A stretch of 64,000 bases of DNA. Origin: Plectrocnemia conspersa (Eukaryota; Arthropoda; Insecta; Trichoptera; Polycentropodidae). Shown here piece by piece: positions 26,586-38,990 of the stretch (the stretch's first letter is position 1; each line of letters opens with the position of its first letter). The stretch spans positions 558,001 through 622,000 of the forward strand of contig VTFK01000281.1 in NCBI GenBank assembly GCA_009617715.1, given 5' to 3'. Under the pieces are notes generated by a model. That model was not told the origin of the DNA. It worked only from the letters and a program-made list of their open reading frames with translations, and made no database searches. The position numbers were made by a program, and so were the translations under genes.

Positions 26586-29096
26586 TTATAAATTATTTAA
26601 CAAGGATAAATTTGGAGCATTGAATCGTGGTATATCTGGATCGTAATTTAAATGAATACTCATATGCCGTGTAAGATTCCCTTTAGTTTTGAACGCTTTA
26701 CCACATTGACTACATTCAAAATTATATGAATCAGTATGAATATTTTTATGATAGTAAAGATTCCACCTAGTTTTAAATAATCTGCCACATACGTCACATC
26801 CAAAATTATAAGAATCGTTATGAACATTCATATGCCGTGAAATAGTAACTTTACTTTTGAACGTTTTACCGCATTTTTCACATTCAAAGTGACCATAGTC
26901 GTTATGTATATTCATATGCCGCGAAAGAGCTTCTTTAGATTTGAATACTTTCCCACACGTGCTACACTCAAAACTATAAAAATCGTTATGAATATTTTTA
27001 TGATAGTAAAGATTTCCCCTAGTTTTGAATGCTTTGCCACACACGTCGCATTCAAAGTCAAAAGAATCCCTATGAATCTTCATGTGCTGGTAGAGTGTAC
27101 TTTTAGTTTTGAAAGCTTTACCACATTTTCCACAGTCAAAGTCAAAAAGATCAAGGTGAACGGTTAAATGACGTGTAAGAGTACCTTTATTCTTGAACAC
27201 TTTACCACATTTGTCACATTCGAAGATAGTTGAATTACTATGAATTTTGAAATGCTGTGTAAGATTTCCTTTACTTTTGAATCCTTTACCGCATGTGGTA
27301 CATTCATAATGAAAATTCAAGGAATCATTGTGAATTTTCATGTGTTGATAAAGAGTACCCTTATTTTTTAATACTTTACCGCATGATTGGCATTCAAAAA
27401 CAGAAGAATTAAAATGAACATTCATATGCCGCGAAAGAGCATCTTTGGTCTTGAATGCTTTCCCACATTTGTCGCATTCAAAATCTAAAGAATCACTATG
27501 AATTTTCATATGCCGTGAAAATTTACGTTTAGTTTTGAATATTTTATTACATTTGTCGCATTTAAATTTGTGTGGATCATTTTGTAACTTCAAACGCTGA
27601 GAAAGATTATGTATGTTTTTTAATATATTTTTAGACTTGCGTCCTTCGATATTCTGAACATCGTCTGAGTGTTTTTTAAACTTTTCACTTTCTTGTTTCT
27701 GAAAAATATCGTCGATTATAATTTGAATTACATTAGATTCGAATATTAGTGAATAAGTTACCATGTCATCATTTGGACGATGGTAAGATAAAATCTCCAT
27801 AGTAAAAGTATTTGTTTTAAATTCATCTTTAACATCATGTGTATCTGAAAAGATATTTTGAATAATATATCAAATATAATTCAATGTAATAGAATATAAA
27901 TATAGTATATTATATAAATAAGTCTATTGAATTTAAAATGAATATAATAATATCTATAATCTGTATCCTATGTAGACATCTCCCAAACATTTAACTGGGA
28001 GAATAATACATATATTTCTAACCAATTTCAAACATGTCATCTACTTCATTTACATGATCACCTTCATTGCTGTCATGATCTATTTTTTCTTGCTTAAACT
28101 TAAAAAGAAAACATATTTTAAATCTTTTATATTTTAAAGGTTTGTGAATATAGTTATTTTATTTACCTCAACGTTACATTCTCTTATGCTGACAAAATGA
28201 AACGTTTCATGGCTTTCAATGTCTGGTTCTGTAAAGATTAAATGAAATATTTATTTATTACATTACAATAATACTTATTTACATAACAAACACAGTTATC
28301 TGTGTGAAACACATAAAGTAAGTTTTTAAATAGTTTAAACTTTCTTATTTATTTATATTTATATATGTTTACAAACAAATACTTAAAAATAACACATTTT
28401 AAAATGATAGTAAATCTTTTCAACTTTTAATTAAAATTATGTTATAATTATTAGCTGATTTTTTCTTAACTGCACTTCTTTGAAAAACCAACATTTAATT
28501 TGTTGCTGCAGATAATATGATTATTATATTATAGTTTTTAAATTTCTACATGTAATAAATATATTGAACTTTCTGTTAATTTAAACTACCTACTTTTAAG
28601 TACGTAATTTCTGTATAATACTAATACATATGTCAATAATAATGATAAAAATATAATAATTTAAAAAGTGTGTGTAAAAAATACATAAAACATACATGTT
28701 TTAGGATAATTAAGTACTAGAAAGTTGTGTCTTAAGACTATGATGACACATTGCTATTTTCGAACGAGACAATAAAATCGAAACAAACATATCGCCATAT
28801 AACAAAATATCGACTTATAAATCGTCAATATTCGCCAAAGTGAGGACAAGTAGACGATAACAGATAACTTTATAGAGAAGCAGCAAGGTATACGTTTCTT
28901 TATAAAACCATTAAGTAACAACCAACGCCGTTTGACAGGGTCTGAATGAAAATGAAAGGAAAGTGATCAACATCAGGTAATGGCATAACAACTTGCAGGG
29001 ACAAAAACAGATATATATTTATATTTAAAATATGTGTACTTGTGAAAAACTGTTATAATTATATATACCGATTTTTAAAACAGGTGGAAATGACAT
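26586..29096 (-). CDS. C2H2 zinc-finger protein with 11 tandem fingers, 4 exons, 474 aa
   Basis: Minus-strand exons: 29069-29096, 28167-28228, 28023-28098, 26586-27844 (1425 nt, in phase). The first three exons encode an acidic leader (MSFPPVLKIEPDIESHETF...), which includes a LKIEPD sequence reminiscent of a SUMOylation consensus. Exon 4 encodes eleven consecutive C2H2 fingers (about residues 134-460) of form F-x-C-x2-C-G-K-x-F-K-x-K-x5-H-x3-H. The fingers are very alike, often CGKAFKTK...LSRHMNIH, which suggests array expansion by duplication. The linkers are not the usual TGEKP but N/S-D-S-x-x-F type. No ZAD, BTB or KRAB domain is seen. The expected role is nuclear sequence-specific DNA binding; the target is unknown. 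The short first exon is the least certain part. Confidence 0.88.
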
Positions 29097-31357
29097 CGTA
29101 ATGTATAATGTCAAACGAGTGTCACAAATCACAACAAATAGAAAATCGTCATGTTTTGACCAAAACACCACATATTTCAATCATAACGCTACAACGATTC
29201 GTATTATTCTTTGCGAGAAATATAAGATGACTAAATAAATTTCAAAAAACAAACAGCTATTTTTATATTATTTTTATGTTTTTATTATCGTCCTAACTCA
29301 TATTTTTACAAAATTATTCTTTAGTAAATAAAATAAACTAATTGTCTTTTTTTGGATTAACATACTACTGATTGCCACATTACGATAAACAAGAGCTTTT
29401 TGTTCATTTGATTGAGTTATTTCTTTGGCTTAAGTACTTTCTTTACAGTTCGCGGAGCAGCTAATAGTAGGCCATATTTTCTCTTTATTTTTATATACTG
29501 TCCCTATCCTAGAGCTTTCAAGTCCCATTACTTTTGAGATTTAAAACGTCTTATTTTATTTATATCAAAATTGATTATTGGCTTTTTGTTAAGTGCCAAA
29601 TGTATTGTAACAAACGCGTTAAAGTAATTTTACTCCACCAAAAATACCCTGGAACCCCTTGTGTAAAAGAAACGAGAACCAGAGCAACTGGAATGTGTCA
29701 TTTCTATAAATCATTCTTAACGTTTGTGTTCATCGCAATAAATCAAGAAAATAAACAAAAAACTATAGTCCATCAAGATGCACATTTTCGACCCGTTTTC
29801 TTCTGATAGTCCATATTTCGGAAATTATTGGCGTTTCAAATCTCAACATACGTTGATTGTTAACAGTGAATTGAAAACTTTTTATGTCGAGCCCCTTTTT
29901 AAAGTTAGCATTTTTTGTACCGAGAAATAAATTTATTAATATAATTAGTAGATGTTTCTTATTACCTGTGATTTCCATTAAAGGCAACAGAGCTATGTTC
30001 GAAACGAAAGTGAAAATTTTCTACATTTTATTAATATTTACAATAAGCTTTTTACGGTGCTTAGCTTTATTACATGGAACGCGCTTCACTTTAATAATTT
30101 ATCAGTGATTTGCGTATTTTATAACTTTGGTCTGTAGCAATCATAAAACAAAAATTCTAGAATATATTTCCAAGATACCTCAATATCAGCGCTATTCAAC
30201 TGACGACTCGCAAATAGCATATGGTATATGAAAACAATGAGATTTTTACTTTATATATTTTAAAAAGCTCGTTTTATTATTTGTAATTGCGTATGATTTT
30301 GGTTATTTACTTTGTGGGGACAGTTTATATATAAAATGTAAACAACTCATCAATAAAAACATTACTGCAGCGGCTCAATCTGTGTCTAATTGCCACCCGT
30401 CACCATCCCGTTGCTAAAACTTTATTTTCTTCATATAAATTAAATCCTTCCTGAGGTGACGAGAACTGATTTTTTAATTATCTACCTTTTATTTGCCCCC
30501 CGATATGTAAGCAAAAGAAAATAATGGCCTACGAGTTAAAATAAATTAGACAGCGCTGCTCTGTATGAATCAGTTAAAAACCTTGCCATTTTCCTAGAAA
30601 CTTTTTATTGTAAGTTTTGATTTTCTGATAAAAAGTGATATTTATCGAGCATTTCATAAAATGGTTGAATAATGCTGTGTACAATCCTTTTAATTTTGCC
30701 CATTTCCAGGTTTGAGTTCTAAAAAATCTTGGAGCAACGAGTTAAAAGCCACTTTTTATGACGATTTTAGCGAAGACATCCGCACTTATCAACTGGTCCA
30801 TGGCAAAAACCATCAAGTTTTTTAATTTGCTACTACTGTACATTATTTTATTCAATGATAGCTATAATGAACTGGTTCGATTTATTTTGTCTAATTTTAG
30901 TATTTTATAATATTATGGGCTTCGTGTTTTTTTTTTTTTTTATAATTTAATTATTTTGTTTTTGACCATTGTAGCGTATTGGGGGTAGTCAATTAGTTCA
31001 TGACTTGTTTACTTATCACGCTGTTTAATATTTACACCACACTTACAAGCATCTCGGACTGATCTGCGCGGCACGTGTCATATTCTATCTAGATCCACTC
31101 TTTCTCTCTGAAATTTTATAATTTTTTTGGTTCGTACAGCTGAATTCGTAATATTTATTTTAATTACTTCAACAAATGCGTCCATAAAGCAAGGTATTGG
31201 TTTTTATAGAAAATCGAATAGTTTGTATTATTTTATTCGTAGTTTGGTCTTAATTGTTTTGTTTACGTGTTGCATTTTCAGGTGCGGCAACACCGAGTTC
31301 GGCGCGAGCGGCCGCAGTTGGCGAGCGTGATCGGAGAGGTGCGTCGTGCGCGGCGCC
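29097..31357. other. Divergent promoter region between zinc-finger gene and NELF-A
   Basis: The genes diverge from here. The region holds a repeat copy at 30330-30430 and GC-rich 5' UTR sequence just before the NELF-A start (31275-31357). A TTTTCAG at 31275-31281 could be the acceptor of an upstream untranslated exon. No coding exon was recognised; the frames at 29534-30108 look random. Confidence 0.5.
30330..30430 (-). repeat. Dispersed repeat also found in tandem at 47.3 kb
   Basis: On the minus strand, ACGGGATGGTGACGGGTGGC then ACACAGATTGAGCCGCTGC and AGTAATGTTTTTATTG match the plus strand at 47325-47385 and 47395-47455. The class is unknown. Confidence 0.6.
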
Positions 31358-34300
31358 ATGTCCGTGCGCGAGAGCGACACGTCCCTGTGGCTTCACAATA
31401 AACTAGGGGCGGCTGGCGAGCCCTGGGCCGGTGGCTCGATATGTCCGCAGCTCACGCAGGATGTTTTACGCAACGTGCGCGACTGCTTCCCCGACCTGCA
31501 CACGCACGTCAAGCTCAAGCTGCTGCTCTCCTTCCTCCATCTGCCGAGACGAAACGTAGACGAGGTAACGACGATTCCTTACAAGACTTCATCTTAAACC
31601 AAACGCTGTCAACCCGACTTGACAATATACTGGGTGATTTATGCCATTTTAAATAATACCTTTTTTCATTATGGCAACACTCGTTTCATTCGTTTATTTT
31701 GCAAACGATCAGCCAAATTATTACATTTTTAATAATCTCATGACAAATTATACATTCACTTGTATTTTTATCATTTATAACAAAAAATATAAAGTATTAT
31801 TGTAGGAATAATTTAAAAAATCATCTTTAACCGATACGACTCGTATGTCGCTCCTGGCTCTCTGTCGTTTCAGTATGAACCATTCAATATTAATCAACAA
31901 ATTGATCAATCTCGCGGTTTCTAATGATATAACGAGGTTCGTCCGTAACTACTTAGAGAATCGCAGACAATTTCTTGTTTATGATTTGCAACTCATACAT
32001 GCTTTTGGTGTCCACTGCTGTTTCTTATGTTTATAAATAATAAAAAACAAATCGTTTATGCTGTTGATTTTATTTATTGTAACAAGACGGACATTAGCCT
32101 AAAATGCTATGACCGAGTAAACACAATCAACAACTACTAAGTAAGTAGTCACCAGACTGAAATCAGTCTAAATTAGTAATACAAATTGGTGTCACTAAGA
32201 ACAATCTATTTTTAGTTTGATTTTATTTTAATTACTAAAATCTAGAAATACCTAATATGTGATGATCATTGTTATATAATAATCACTAATTCCAATTTCC
32301 CAGATACAATAGAAATTAAGTTTATATGGTATTTGAACCCAGGTATTTTAGATATTAGTTACTGTTACCACTAGTCTACCGTGCTGATCATTTAGATTTA
32401 ACATGTAGATGGAAACTGAAATAAATATAAATGGCTAAACATATTTTTTTATTTGAATGCTTAACTTGTGGAGTATTTTCCTATTTAATATTCTTTTTAG
32501 CTTAGGTTGACTAGATTTTTTTGTATAAAATGTTCAAATAGAATCTTCAACTTGCTACCTACTGAAAATGGATTCTTACAAGAGTTTGTAAAAAACTTAA
32601 AAGAAACTTAAAAAACTAAAAAGAATATCTTAAAAATGAAAACAGGTATCACTTGTTTGTGTCACTGGGTAAAAGTAAAACTCTAATTTCATACAAGTAG
32701 ATAGTACAATGGATCGACGAATTGCCTTTTTAGATAAATTAAGACATTTTTATTTTACATCATAGTTAATTCATTTAACTTTTATTTGGCTTTTGATTTA
32801 TTTCATATTCCAAAAGATTCGACTTTCTCATTTATGTATCATTAGCAAAAAAACTATCCTTGGAAGCTGCCGAATCACTTATGTGTAATATATAATTTTA
32901 TCATCAAACACAGTGGACATTATGACAGTTTTAAAAAATTGTTTGCGTGAGAAGTGTTTTGTTCTTTTGGTATTAAAATGTGAGTTTTATTCTAAGAACA
33001 GAACAGCGTAGCTGGTATTTCCAGAAAAGTTTTATATGTAAACAATTAAATTTGTTTTAAAATTTATGATGATGCGCCTGCTAAAAGGTCGTTGATATCT
33101 CTGATAAGGCATCAAAAGTTCTAAACTCTATGATGTGAAATTTGATGACATTAAATATATATTTTCTATTTTCAGTGGCGAAGTGAATTGGAAGAAATCA
33201 TGGAAGTGGCTAGCGTAGATTCTGAATTGTGGGTTAGCATGCTATCGGAAATATTGAAAACTTTGCCTTCCACGGGTAATGTCTCATCTTTTTTTAATTT
33301 AATTTCAAATGTTCTTATATTCATACATATTATTGCTTATTTCAGGATCTCTAAACACGCATCAGTTGTCTGAATTGGACGAGGCTAAACCTGTATTTGG
33401 CGATATGGTCACCGAATTGAAGAGACTGGTCAATCGACACTCGGAACTTGCTATGTTGCCGATGGAGTGCCTTTATCTAAACAAATCCGCTCTCATATCA
33501 GTGGTATATTATTTATACAACGCTATAATAATTTTAAGAATATTTGATAAAAGCATCAGAAATGTAACAAATGTATCTCCTTTTAGGAATTATGTCAAAT
33601 TTTAAATTAACTAAATACATGTATATTGTGTTAATGAATAGGATTTCATTATTTACAGGTTGGTCAGCAGCCGAGTCCGGTGAAGCATTTCAATTTGAAA
33701 AAGAAACCCAAAAGTGCCGCGCTTAGGGCGGAACTTTTGCAAAAATCTTCCGATGCGATATCCAATATGAAGAAATCTATAGCTCCCACTGTGCCTGTCC
33801 GTAGTAGAGGAATGCCGCGGAAAATGACTGATACAAGTAAGAGCTTTGATGCCAATCGATCTTCATCCGTTGTCGTGGAAAGTGAGAAAATAGACTTATA
33901 ATTAAAAATGTTGTGTCAGTTTCAATTGGTTACTATTTTTTTACCAGTTATGTAGTAATATGTGTTTTATCTATTTCAAGATTACTAATTAATAATTAAA
34001 TAAAGTATTTTTTCATCCCTCCGTAGTTAACTGTCGCAAGCAGCTCTCAAAACCATAGGTGACATAAATAATGGCTTTAAGTAAAACCTTTCCATCATAG
34101 TGTTTAGTAGAATTATTGAACTACACTATTTTTTTCCAACAGTCAGCACATATAAACAGTGCTCAACACGTGACAATCACATGTTCTTCAAAGAAAGCTT
34201 CTATTTGGTTGTTCACTTGAACGGATCCGCCCCCGAATACTATTTCAACAGGGTAGTGTTGGTTTGCTGTTCGCGAGATTTGATTTGCATGTGCGTACGG

Positions 34301-37300
34301 TTGTCGAATTTTTTAAAGTGTAAAAATTTATTTTACGGAAATTAACCCCTGTAGTCCTCCAAAAAAACGGACTAAAAGAAATCATAAATATTTTTTTAAA
34401 AAAACACAATTTTCAATATATATTAAAGGGAAATTTTGGAAAATCCCAACCAAATTATTGACAAAGTATCAACAAAGACAGGAGTGTATAAAAAACCAAT
34501 TTATTGAATTATTCAAGAATATAAACATAACATATTAAACTCGCCAAAAACCAATCAGTATCGGAAATCTCACGTTTTAGATACCATTGATGATTTTGAT
34601 AATGTGATTCGTCATAAAATACATAGATTTAAAAAAAAATTAATAAATTCTTAGTTTTGTAAATGAAGACGATGATTTGCCAAATTTAAAAAGGTCGACA
34701 TTCTATAAGCTTTTAAAATCGTTGAACATGGAATATAAAAAACGTGGGTGGAACAGTATATTAATAGAAAAAGAAGAAATCATTTTATGGAGAAGCAATT
34801 ATTTAAGAAAAATATTAAGATATCAATCTATATTGCAAAAAAAGTTATATTGTATTTTATCTATATTTTAGGCAAAAGAAAGAGACTTACCATTTCCCTC
34901 ATCGGAAATTAAGACGGGCTTATCCCAGATTCGCTATAGGATTTTGAATAAAAAAAAAGTGAAAAAATTCCCACTGCCGCTAGTATAAAGCTTGCTGTAA
35001 AAAATGACATAGTAAGGAAACAAAAATATGACAAATTTATAATTGATGAAATGGCAAAATCGCCAAAAAAAGTAGTTTTAAGACTTCCTCCATATCACTG
35101 CGAATTTAATCCTATAGAATTAATCTGGGCGCTAATTAAAAATTATGAAGCAACTAGAAATAATAACTTTAAATTTTCAGAAATGTATAAATTATTTTAT
35201 GAGGCTTTTGGGACAATAACGCCAGAAATATGAAAAAATGCGTTGAGCATGTTAAGGATAGGGTTGAAATTTATAAAATTAAATATTGTCATTTTTATTA
35301 ATGTAAACTAGAATTGATTCCTTAAATCGAATTTATTAGCTTTTTTTTCAATAAGTTGTTTTATATTTAGTATTTAAAATATGTTTTTTTTATAAACCTT
35401 TCCTTTAGTATTAGTTTTTACGTGTTTACGTTTAATTGTATATGTTTTTAAAATTAATGAAGTGTTTTCTTTATTTAAAAAAATCATTTATTTGTTCTGA
35501 TTCAGCCCTGTCCTCAGCAATCACGTGAACCCCGCGTGCATTTGTGATTGTCGACTGACTGTTAAAAAAAATAGACTATAGTCTCAAAATCTTGCTTTAA
35601 AGCGTTATTAGCCATGTTTCCTATTTGAAGATCTCACTATTAATATAATAAATATTGCTGTTTGACAGTATCAAAGTTACATAAAATTGATCATGAGAGA
35701 AACAATATTTAAAGTTAATTTTATGTTTAGCGACAGCTATGAATCAGTGAGGATCTGTAAATAAGCAAATTAATGTGCCCCATCGCACATGTATTCAATG
35801 TCATTCATTGTACAGTTTTGGTGGCTCCAAATTCTCCAGCATCAAATACATTGAGGCTTATTAGTTTATGCTTTTGTAATCACTCGAACTCAGGAAATTT
35901 AAGAACTCGACTGAATAACTAAAAGTTTTTTCTTAGTCCAGTATATAGACCAGGCGTGGCCAACCCAAATGATCTTGCGGGCCACTGAAAATGCATCATA
36001 ACTCCGCAGGCCACATACAAAATTATATATCCCCATATTAGATTTAGATACACTATAGACATTTTTTGGAGCGAAAAATTGTCTAGTGTATTAGCCATTA
36101 TAAAATAAATATATTTTGTAAAAGTGCAATGAATCTCGCGGGCCGAAAAAATGTTAATGGCGAGCCCGCATGCAGGCTGCGGGCTGGCTACCCCTGATAT
36201 AGATAATTGGGTAAAATGAACATGCTGCAACTGGCATAATTTATTGAATTGAGATCTGCTTTTTTCCTTACAAATTGTAAAATAAAATTCAAAGCTCTAA
36301 AATCGACTAAAATTATAACCCATATTATTTAAAGTTTTACTTGGTATCACAGCTCATTAACCCTTTAAACGGCAATGACTTTACTGAGTCACATGTTATT
36401 TCTCTTAATGCGTCAGTATCTCTTTCTAAAAATAAATATAAAATACTTAGTTTACTGATAAATAAAGCTAGTACAATAATCTTTTATAATTAAAAAAAAT
36501 TATAAACAGTTCGTTAATTTGTTTTAACAAATTAATTTGTAACACCAGGTTTACGGGTATACACCCGTCAATTCGACGGGTGTCATTAAAAATATGTATA
36601 TAGTGACCAGATTTTTAAAAATAAGAAGTTTCTGTAAATAGAAATAGTGTTAATATATTTATATTGTTCAAATATAAAAAGTCTTAGAAAAAACACAGAA
36701 AAAATACTGTGATACAAATCAAATCTGAAAACAGGTGCCGTAAATCTAGTTTTAAAAAATAATCAACAAGTGATTCACCGATTAGTCGCTGGCGTTTAAG
36801 TGATTAAAAAATACCTGAAGTTAATTATTCTTCTCACCTATCAAATATGTAAAGAAAAAGTGACTAATACTGATTGTAAAGAAGCAGCAACATATCCAAA
36901 CCTTTTATAACATAATTACGTGGCATATCTGTCAATAGAGTAAATTTATATATTAATTATGTAATTTATTTCAGCGCCATTGAAAGGACTGCCATCGAGA
37001 TGGTCCATTCGTGGCAATGCCACTGCCACTCCCGCAATAAGAGCCGGTGGCATTAGACCCGTTGGTCCCGCTCCAGCCACTCGTAAAGACGGCGGTATCA
37101 AATTGCTCGATATAGCCGATCAGCCAGCTACCCATACTCAGAAGAAACGCAAAAGATTACAAGGTACTGTTCGAACTAATGATATGAAAATAATTACGAA
37201 AGTGTTATTGTTGCATCGTTACATCCCATTGTAGAACTCGAAGAACAGCAAAAGAAAGCCGCTTTGGAAGCCGAAGCGGGCGCAGTGGCTCCCGTGGCCG

Positions 37301-38990
37301 CCACGTCCCAAACGGCCACCAACACTACGCCCGCAGCGGCTACTTCCGCAGCCGCTGCTGGTAATCAAGCTCTTCCAGAATACGCTCGTGGCCTTAATAA
37401 TTACGTGATGCCTTCAACTCCCGCTACGCCTACAACCCCTCAACCAATTAGAGAAGGTAAAATATTAAAATGTTAACACCATGTTTCATCTAACTGACTG
37501 GATTTTTTTTTTTTTACAGTTCCTCCATTATCAAATTCGACGATTACTCCAAGCTCCCAAAATCCGCCTACCGCGGCCGTCATTCATCCCAAAACATCTC
37601 ACATCATAATACCAGCCACTCAAACCATCAAAGTGGCTGGTCACGATAACCTCAACAACACAATCAACGTAGCGTCTTTAGCAAACTCGAAACACCCTAT
37701 AATCATCCAACAAGGACCTGGCTCCAAACCGCTCATCATTGGCCAGCAAAAGGTGTTGATATCGGGACAACCCGGTCAGAAACCTCTGATTGTCACGACC
37801 GGACCGGGTGGCACGTTATTGTCTAGTCAAAATATATTGAAGACTTCTTCGGGCTTGCCAGTCATCATAACCAACCCCGTTCTTCAAAACGCTCAGAGAC
37901 AAACCATTTTGCAAGGGGGCAAGACCGTAGTGTTGACGAACGTAAAACAGGGAGTACTTCAGCAAGGTGTGCCACAACAAGGTGGCAATGTTATTATTCA
38001 AACGCAGCAAGTTATCGCAGCACCGAATTCAGGTCAAAATGCTGGTTCGGAGGAAACTGCAGGAACTTCGACTGTGAATAACGTTATGAGCAGAGGAATC
38101 AGACTTACTGTAATTATTTTATTTTAATATGTCTTATGCTTTTTATTGATGATACATTAAATTTGTGTAACAATTACAGAGAGATCAAATGTTAGAAGCA
38201 CAAGAGATGTTTAACCATGCAAATAGAGTCACAAGACCAGAAAAAGCTCTTATATTGGGCTTCATGGCTGGATCTAGAGGTATAAAATATTATAAGACTT
38301 ATATGCAGAAAAAAAATCAACATGTATACGTAATCAATTATACAAATATAGATAATACAATCGCAAAAAGATCAAAAATAGTTTTCAACAATGGCATTAT
38401 AATAAAACATACAAATTAGAAGATTCCAAAGTTAAATACATTTGTACGGACTTCGTACGTTCAAGGCTGAGTAAACGATATTAGACTAATACATTTTTCT
38501 TTCATTACATTATAATAATTATGTATGTCGCATCTGTATTTTATTATTCATTGTATAACGACACAAAGAATACATCATTGCATTTCAATTCCATGCCAGT
38601 TTGATTGTCTACTTTCTCTCGCGAGCATAATCATTGATACAATATTTATCACCACCTAAATAGATTACTTACTATTTTTTTATTTTACCTTTATAATTCA
38701 TAGTAATATAAAATCAATCTGCGTTGAGAAATACTGCTATGACACTGCAAGTTTTTTAATGTTTTTTTTTTTTTTCAGATAATCCTTGTCCCAATTTGGG
38801 AAATATCGTTACTATAAAACTGTCCGAGAATCAAGAGAATGTGTTACAAAGAGACGATACATACCTTACTATGTTGTGCGAGACACATTTCCAGATGAAC
38901 TACAACAACGGTCAGTGGATGAGAATAAAGAAATATCGTACAATAGAAGGTGCTACCCCACAACCGAACATTCCTCAGCATGTCAGTTAA
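31358..38990 (+). CDS. Nelf-A: Negative elongation factor A (NELF-A), 9 exons, 651 aa
   Basis: This is a subunit of the NELF complex, which with DSIF holds promoter-proximal paused RNA polymerase II. Exons: 31358-31564, 33176-33275, 33346-33503, 33659-33836, 36975-37163, 37235-37456, 37520-38109, 38180-38279, 38779-38990 (1956 nt, in phase). The start MSVRESDTSLWLHNKLG matches the conserved NELF-A N-terminus. The HDAg-like domain follows (VKLKLLLSFLHLPRR, W-R-S-E-L-E-E-I, AMLPMECLYLNKSAL). Then come VKHFNLKKKPKSAALRAELL, TPLKGLPSRW and GIKLLDI. The middle is a low-complexity Ala/Thr/Pro then Gln/Gly/Val-rich tract. The conserved C-terminus has RDQMLEAQEMFNHANRVTRP and FQMNYNNGQW. It is somewhat longer than human NELF-A (about 530 aa), the extra length lying in the middle. 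Introns 1 and 4 carry transposon relics. Confidence 0.97.
32068..32390 (-). repeat. tRNA-derived SINE, best-preserved copy (~320 bp)
   Basis: Read on the minus strand, the head GCACGGTAGACTAGTGGTAA contains a pol III A box (reverse complement at 32368-32378). GGGTTCAAATACC (32328-32340) is the B box. The body then runs to GTTGTTGATTGTGTTTACTC, TAGGCTAATGTCCG and a TTGTTACAATAAATAAAA tail. It lies in NELF-A intron 1, antisense to the gene. Related pieces lie at 6205, 7555 and 42868. Confidence 0.75.
34440..35235 (+). pseudogene. Decayed Tc1/mariner (IS630)-superfamily DDE transposase in NELF-A intron 4
   Basis: The frames preserve, in order, an N-terminal helix-turn-helix-like stretch (IIDKVSTKTGVYKK..IIQEYK), a VLDTIDDFDNVIRHKIHRFKKK segment, DLPNLKRSTFYKLLKSL with KKRGWNSILIEKEEI (about 34670-34790), and VVLRLPPYHCEFNPIELIWA (about 35080-35130). 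The last is the signature before the final catalytic Glu region of insect DDE transposases. Stops interrupt the frame, and the central part with the first catalytic Asp residues is missing. It is therefore a dead, internally deleted copy. No terminal inverted repeats were identified with confidence. Confidence 0.8.
35951..36196. mobile_element. hAT-type MITE (246 bp) with 8-bp target duplication
   Basis: The ends are CAGGCGTGGCCAACC and, inverted, GGCTGGCTACCCCTG. The flanks ATATAGAC (35943-35950) and ATATAGAT (36197-36204) match at 7 of 8 positions, as expected of an 8-bp hAT duplication. Subterminal GCGGGCCAC/GCGGGCC motifs occur on both sides. The element is non-coding and sits in NELF-A intron 4. 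Confidence 0.88.
36357..36590 (+). repeat. TTAA-CCCTTTAAACGG element with hairpins
   Basis: TTAA at 36357-36360 is followed by CCCTTTAAACGGC and a TGACT..AGTCA inverted motif. At the far side, ACACCCGTC pairs perfectly with GACGGGTGT (about 36560-36582). The head resembles 25362 (minus), 43852 and 63363. The right boundary is uncertain. Confidence 0.4.
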
